A DNA stretch of 30,000 bases from Piromyces finnis (taxonomy: Eukaryota > Neocallimastigomycota > Neocallimastigomycetes > Neocallimastigales > Neocallimastigaceae), in the NCBI GenBank assembly GCA_002104945.1, contig MCFH01000019.1, forward strand, positions 1-30,000, written 5' to 3'. The notes under the pieces are model-generated. The model did not search any database. It was not told the origin of the DNA and saw only the letters and a list, made by a program, of their open reading frames with translations. This document shows, one piece after another, positions 23,382 through 30,000 of this stretch (the stretch's first letter is position 1; every line of letters begins with the position of its first letter). A program made the translations under genes and the position numbers.

Positions 23382-24184
23382 GCATCCATTATTACGGGAA
23401 ATAATATTTTTTTTTTTACTATATAAAATTAATTTAGATCTTAAACGTCATAGATACATTCATACAGGTATTAAACCATTTAAATGTGAAAAATGTGGAA
23501 AAAGGTAAAAAAAAAAAAAAACTATAAAAAAACGAAAATCAATCATTGTAATGAACAATAATAATAATTGTTAAATAATTATTATAATAGCTTTTCAAGA
23601 CGTGATGCTCTCAATAGACATGCTCGTGGTGAAATTGTAATTATAATATATAATTAAAAAGTATTTATTACATTTATGAAAAAAAAAAAAAAATACTAAA
23701 TGATTTGATTCTATTTTATTATGTATGATTATTTTTAAATTATTAAAAATAGAATTGTTTAAGGTACTTGAGTAAGACAAAGAATAATTTAAACAAGAGT
23801 TTCATGATAAATACAACCACATTTTTTAATATGGCAAATACCTCAATAAATAATAAACCATCTTATAATCCTAATATCAGTATCAATCCTAATACCATGA
23901 ATACCAATACAAATCATATTAACACCAATATTGGTATCAATCCTAATACCATGAATACCAATACAAATCATATTAACACCAATATTGGTATCAATCCTAA
24001 TACCATGAATACCAATACAAATCATATTAACACCAATATTGGTATCAATCCTAATACCATGAATACCAATACAAATCATATTGACACTAATGTCGATATC
24101 AATCCTAATACCATGAGTACCAATACAAATCATATTAATACTAATATTGGTATCAACCATGAATACCAATACAAATCATATTAA
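19556..24184 (+). CDS. Q/N-rich protein with two C-terminal zinc fingers, probable transcription factor
   Basis: Exons 19556-23315, 23438-23504, 23591-23636 and 23753-24184 keep phase and give 1434 aa. Residues 1-1230 are low-complexity: Pro-rich starts, a basic KKKQKK patch near 330, poly-Asn, several poly-Gln runs, three copies of a 14-residue repeat (about 861-902) and a long Asn tract (about 1128-1195). Finger 1 (1242-1262) is C2H2: C-x2-C-x12-H-x3-H, in FHCDLCPQTFSRSH joined to DLKRHRYIH. Finger 2 (1270-1293) has C-x2-C-x12-H and then H-x6-C, with CGKSFSRRDALNRH completed by RGEINC across the exon 3/4 join. The SRRDALNRH style is typical of fungal DNA-binding pairs. The C-terminus is a 54-bp coding repeat (INPNTMNTNTNHINTNIG) that shifts frame near 24151 and stops at 24184. 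A DNA-binding regulator is likely; its targets are unknown. Exon 4 is less certain than the others. Confidence 0.86.
20761..20802 (+). repeat. AAT array coding poly-Asn
   Basis: Fourteen AAT codons lie inside the zinc-finger gene, translated as an Asn run next to a Glu/Asp-rich stretch. Confidence 0.9.
22136..22261 (+). repeat. Three tandem 42-bp coding repeats
   Basis: Units at 22136-22177, 22178-22219 and 22220-22261 encode QNQNSLNQPPQIIS three times. The copies are nearly identical (one T/C difference in unit 1), so the duplication is recent. Confidence 0.95.
22937..23138 (+). repeat. Long AAT/AAC array coding poly-Asn
   Basis: About 67 codons are mostly AAT, with scattered AAC, AGT and GAT, just before the zinc fingers. 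The reverse strand gives poly-Leu and poly-Tyr shadow frames. Confidence 0.95.
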
Positions 24185-24242
24185 CACCAATATTGGTATC
24201 AACCATGAATACCAATACAAATCATATTAACACCAATATCAA
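23881..24242 (+). repeat. 54-bp minisatellite with two contracted 46-bp units
   Basis: Five 54-bp units (23881-23934, 23935-23988, 23989-24042, 24043-24096, 24097-24150) are followed by a 46-bp unit (24151-24196) and a partial unit from 24197 carrying the same loss. The contracted units lack TCCTAATA. Most units end with the palindrome ACCAATATTGGT across the junction. The array codes the C-terminus of the zinc-finger protein and the first contraction breaks the frame. Confidence 0.93.
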
Positions 24243-24404
24243 TCCAATTATTTTTCCAAAAACAAATTAAATATATATGTATATATATTAAAGTACGATA
24301 AAGACTTTTTTTATTTTAAAAAAAAAAAAAGTCATTCATATATAAAGGAAAAACATTTTTTTTTTTTTTTGTATTTATTTTTATTTTTAATTACTTTATT
24401 ACTA

Positions 24405-24435
<31 letters not shown>

Positions 24436-25775
24436 TAATTTATTTAATAATTTATTTATTTATTTATTTATTATTTATGTTTAATTTGAAAAAGTTTTTA
24501 TATACATTATAAAAACTTTTTTTTTTTCTTTTTAATTATAATATTTTATCATTAAAGAAAAAAATAATAATAATAACTAATATATAAAAAAATAGAAATA
24601 TACTCTATTATCCTTATAAAGAAAAGTTTTTTTAAAAAAAAAAAAAAAGAGAATAAAATAAAGAATTATACAATTTAATTTTTTTTCTTAATGAATTATT
24701 ATTTATATAAATATTTTTTTTTTTTTAATAATAATACTTTAAACCCCCCTCCTCAATGAACCTAAGTATTATTCAGAATATTATCTATTAATACGTTAAA
24801 AATGTAATAACAATATCACAAAAAAAGTATATTTATTCAATATAAATTAATTTATTTAAAATATAAAAAAAAAAAATTAAAATATTTATATTTGTTTTTT
24901 TTTAATAAAAAAAAAAGTTGAATTTAAAGACCGCTAACATTTTTATGCAAGTAAATTTTAACTTTTAAAAAAAAAAACAAATTAAATATTTTTTTAATAT
25001 TAAAAACTTTTTTAATTATTATAAAACTTTATTAAAGTGAAAAAAAGAGAGTTGATTCTCTATTAAAAAGTGTGTACTTTTCTTAATTCAATAGTTAATC
25101 CTTTAATATAAAACACCTTTTTTTATTTAGTTAGCATTGTAGATATATTTAATAATCATTTGTATTGAACATTATCATATATTTTTATATTTTTTTTTGT
25201 TTTAAAATTTTAACTTTTACGAAATATATATTTTATACTTTTTTTTTTTTTCTTTTTTATAATAATAATAATAAAAAAAATCTAATTTTATGGTTTTTGG
25301 TTTTTTTTTTGTTTTTTGTTTTTTTTTTTTGTTTTTATTATACTTTGTTTAAATATCAAAAAATTTAATTTTTCGTATTGATAATTAATTATTTTTAAAC
25401 TTTTTTTTTTTTTTCAAATATTTATTTTGTTTAAAAATTATAATACGTTGTAAATATAGTAAAGTTCATTTATAAAAAAAAAAAAAAAAAAAGATATAAC
25501 AAGAAAGAAGAATACTTTATATTATTATCAATATAATTCATTGTATATATTATTGTTATTATTATTAAAAATAAAAACTTGTATTATACATTTCATACCA
25601 TAAAAAAAAAAAACAAACAATTCATTTTAAAAATAAAACCGTTCATTCAATCCATACAAATTTATAATTAATAATTATTATTATTAATATACGGTTTTCA
25701 AAATAAAATAAAATAAAATAAAAAAAAAAAAAAAAGAAGAAAAAATACACTTACACTTTATATATAAATTTAATA
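24185..25775. other. Intergenic region before CFAP20
   Basis: The first part holds the out-of-frame end of the minisatellite, and an alternative stop at 24268-24270 in the ancestral register. The rest is A/T runs and a TTTA array (24405-24477). A 67-codon frame at 25165-25368 is Phe/Leu/Ile from T runs and is not credible. No RNA gene was seen. Confidence 0.6.
24405..24477. repeat. TTTA tetranucleotide array
   Basis: Tandem TTTA units are interrupted twice by AATAA over about 73 bases. They are noncoding and lie between the zinc-finger gene and CFAP20. Confidence 0.85.
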
Positions 25776-27196
25776 ATGTTCCATAATACTTTTCAAGTAA
25801 ACTATTCATTATTTAAATAATTATAATAAGTCATAATATTTTTTAAAATAAAATAGAAATTTTTTAAAATGCATATTTAAATTTAATATTAACTTTTTAT
25901 TATTCCTAATATTCTGTATATTATAATATATAATAATATATAATTGCTTTTTATATATTGTTGGATGATCCATTATCAAAAAAAAAAAAAAAAAACTATT
26001 CTATTCAATTTTATTAAAATAATAACAGTCAGGATTCTTATCTATTCTTTATAGTATTGGGTAATTATTTTTTTTAAAAAAAAAAAAAAGATGTTCTTAT
26101 TAGAGCTTCAATAAAAAAAAAAAAAAAAGACTCTATAAAATAATAATATTTGACTAATTCTTATATATATAAATTTAAATTTAATATACTGATTTTTTAA
26201 TATATATTATACTATTTTATTTTGTATATCCCGTTTTACCTATCTTCATATAAAAAAAATAATAATAATAATAAATTATATTTAGTTCAAAACCACTTCA
26301 AATTTGGGATAAGCAAGTACGTAATGGACATATAAAACGTATTACAGATAACGATATTCAATCTTCAGTATTAGAAATTATTGGTACCAATGTTTCAACA
26401 AATTATATTACATGTCCAGTACAACAAAATAGAACTTTAGGTATTAAACTTCCTTTCTTAGTAATGATTATTAAGAACTTGAAAAAATACTTTACTTTTG
26501 AAGTTCAAGTTTTAGATGATAAGAATATTCGTAGAAGATTCAGAGCTAGTAACTACCAAGTAAGTCACTCCCACACATTTAATTAATTAAAAAAAAAACT
26601 ATAATAATTATATAAATTATATAAATTATAAAAAGAATATTTATATATAATCTATATAAATATATATTAATCATTTATTATTTTTTTTTCTATTATTATT
26701 ATTATTATTCATATTTTTATGGTTTAAAATAATATAATTACATTTATCTCTATTCCTATTTCACTATTATAACATTTTTTTTCTATTTTTTTTTTTTTTT
26801 TATTTATTCTTATTTGTTTCTTTAAATTACTTTTTTTTATTTGAAATTAATTATAATAATATTCATATATATTAAATAATAACAATAATAATATAAACTA
26901 TCATACATTTATTTTTTTTTAAAAAAAAAAATAAATAAATATTTTAAAAGTCAACAACAAGAGTAAAACCATTTATATGTACAATGCCAATGAGATTGGA
27001 TGACGGTTGGAATCAAATTCAATTCAATTTATCTGATTTTACCAGAAGAGCTTACGGTACTAATTATATTGAAACATTAAGAGTACAAATACATGCCAAT
27101 TGTCGTGTACGTCGTGTATACTTCTCTGATAGATTATATTCAGAAGAAGAATTACCACCAGAATTCAAATTATTCTTACCAATTCAAAAACAATAA
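25776..27196 (+). CDS. CFAP20: Cilia- and flagella-associated protein 20 (BUG22/FAP20), complete, four exons
   Basis: Exons 25776-25796, 26029-26060, 26286-26559 and 26951-27196 join in phase to 190 aa, close to the 193 aa of the human protein. The first two tiny exons (21 and 32 nt) supply MFHNTFQ and [11 protein letters not shown], matching the conserved start of the family. Exon 3 contains [19 protein letters not shown] and [19 protein letters not shown]. Exon 4 contains [20 protein letters not shown] and [24 protein letters not shown]20 is an inner junction protein of axonemal doublet microtubules and supports ciliary motility and tubulin modification. It is one of the most conserved ciliary proteins and is normally absent from lineages that lost flagella, so it argues for a zoospore-forming organism. 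Splice sites are GTAAAC/CAG, GTAATT/TAG and GTAAGT/AAG. The last intron (391 nt) is the longest identified in the window. Confidence 0.97.
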
Positions 27197-28611
27197 ACAC
27201 TTTTAATATGCCTATACATACACCTAAACACCTACATTTTTACATACAAAATAGTCATTTAATGAAACTTTTTTTGTTTTATAAAATAATTAATTTTCTA
27301 ACCCTTTAATTCAATTCGTTTTTTTTTTTTTCTCTCTCTTATTATTTATTGTTTCTCTTTATTTTACCAAAAAATAAATATATTTATAAGGATTACAATT
27401 TATTTATTTATATTATAGTTATGTTACTTTTTTATTTATTTAAAAAAAAAAAAAAAAATCAAACTTCATATACAAACACAATACAATACAATATATATAC
27501 AATTTTAACATCATCATTATAAAAAGAAAAAAAAAAAAAAAAAAAAAAGAATAAAACCTTCATCCTTAACAATAATTATTTACATTAAAAAGCAAGGCTT
27601 ATATATAGTATTATTACAATTTATTTTTATTAATTATAATTATTAATCCTTTTATTATTATTTAATTTTTCTTTATTTTTTTCATTTTTAAAAGAAAAAA
27701 AAAAAAAATCAAAGATAAAATAATAAAATAACAATAATTTTCAATCCTAAAAAAACCTCATTTTATAAATAACCTATTTTATTACATATTTATTTATTTT
27801 TCATGAATACATATAAATGTTACAATAAAAAATAAAAAAATTAAAAAAAAAAAAAACAACAACAACAACAACTATACCTCAATTTAAAAAAGAAAAAAAA
27901 AGGATAATAATGAAAAAGAAAAATAAAAAGATAATTTTTGAAATTTCTTTTTTTATTATTATTATTATTACTATTATTATTATTAATATATATATTTATA
28001 TTTATGTTTTTTTTTTTTTTTTTTTTTTTCAATTTTTCAATATTCATAATTTTAATAATAAAAAAAAAAAAGAGAAAAGAAATATATATATATATATAAA
28101 GTGTAATTAAAGTTTTTATAAAGGGTCATAGAGTAGTAGTAGTAGTTATAAAATCCTATCCTACTACTCCTATTATTTTTTTTTTTTTTAATTATTAAAA
28201 GTTTATTGAAAATGTATAATATATTGATTTCTTTTTTTTTTTTTTTTTTTTATAATATATAAGTTGAGAATGAATGTTAAATTGATATTTAAAAAAAAAA
28301 AAAAAAATACTTTATGTATTTGTATATAGTTGTCAGTTGAAATAAATTATGAGTAAAATAAAATAAAATAAAATCATCTTTCAATAAATATATTATAAAT
28401 TATATATAAAATAACCATTGAAAAAAAAAAAAAAAAAAAAAAAAGAAATAGTATTGGAAATGAATAAGTACTTATAAAAGTTAAAAAAGAAATTTGATAA
28501 AAGTATTTAAAAAAGTCAGTAAATGATTAAAAATATATATATATATAAAATATATATGAAAAGTATATAAAATATTTAAAAAGATTTTTTTTAAAAAGGC
28601 TTTTTTTTTTT
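27197..28611. other. Convergent intergenic region between CFAP20 and an unrecognised gene
   Basis: The 3' flanks of two convergent genes hold A/T runs, TA repeats and an inverted repeat at 28131-28169. Opposite-strand frames of 66-68 codons at 27841-28110 are Lys/Asn/Ile/Phe products of homopolymers and are not called. No RNA gene was recognised. Confidence 0.6.
28131..28169. repeat. Inverted repeat GAGTAGTAG/CTACTACTC
   Basis: Perfect 9-base arms at 28131-28139 and 28161-28169 flank a 21-base loop, between convergent genes and in an unusually G/C-bearing patch. It could fold in either read-through transcript and help 3'-end formation. That role is inference. Confidence 0.6.

Positions 28612-30000
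<1,389 letters not shown>

Noticed and set aside
23881-24242. CRISPR-like regular repeats
   Set aside because: The units are contiguous without unique spacers and are translated in frame, so this is a coding minisatellite in a eukaryotic gene.

Overview
This window is nuclear DNA from a very AT-rich eukaryote. Genes are interrupted by short AT-rich GT-AG introns. Intergenic DNA is almost pure A+T, with long poly-T/poly-A runs and AAT microsatellites, and coding regions stand out by higher complexity and asparagine or glutamine runs. A near-complete CFAP20 (a flagellar axoneme protein) together with fungal-style C2H2 zinc fingers suggests a zoosporic fungus. An anaerobic gut fungus (Neocallimastigomycota) is the best guess. 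That is inference from composition and gene content, not from a database match. No prokaryotic system, CRISPR array, tRNA, rRNA or recognisable transposon was seen.

Layout, left to right: (1) 1-57, possibly the poly-Asn end of a gene entering from the left. (2) 1137-1716 (+), a weakly supported small Ser/Lys-rich gene. (3) 2182-3327 (+), a single-exon Pro-rich protein with a C-terminal EH domain (endocytosis/actin type). (4) 4348-8889 (-), a complete kinesin-8 motor in eight exons (1138 aa). (5) 8890-13290, a 4.4 kb divergent intergenic region with several inverted repeats. (6) 13291-15853 (+), a three-exon RhoGEF (DH)-PH-TLDc protein of 730 aa. (7) 15854-19555, intergenic. (8) 19556-24184 (+), a four-exon Q/N-rich zinc-finger protein of 1434 aa. 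Its 3' end is a 54-bp minisatellite in which 8-bp contractions shift the reading frame. (9) 25776-27196 (+), CFAP20 in four exons (190 aa). (10) 28612-30000 (-), the last five exons of an unrecognised gene running off the right edge.

The splice models were assembled by hand from reading frame, GT/AG sites and protein-family continuity. Every junction keeps phase. The genes do not form a pathway cluster. Kinesin-8 and CFAP20 both act on microtubules, and the EH and RhoGEF proteins point to membrane and actin traffic, but their proximity carries no demonstrated meaning.

The most notable item is the DH-PH-TLDc architecture, which would place a Rho-family exchange factor and a TLDc (OXR1-type, V-ATPase-linked) module on one chain. 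Next are the frame-shifting coding minisatellite in the zinc-finger gene, and long AAT triplet arrays that occur both in exons (poly-Asn) and inside introns.
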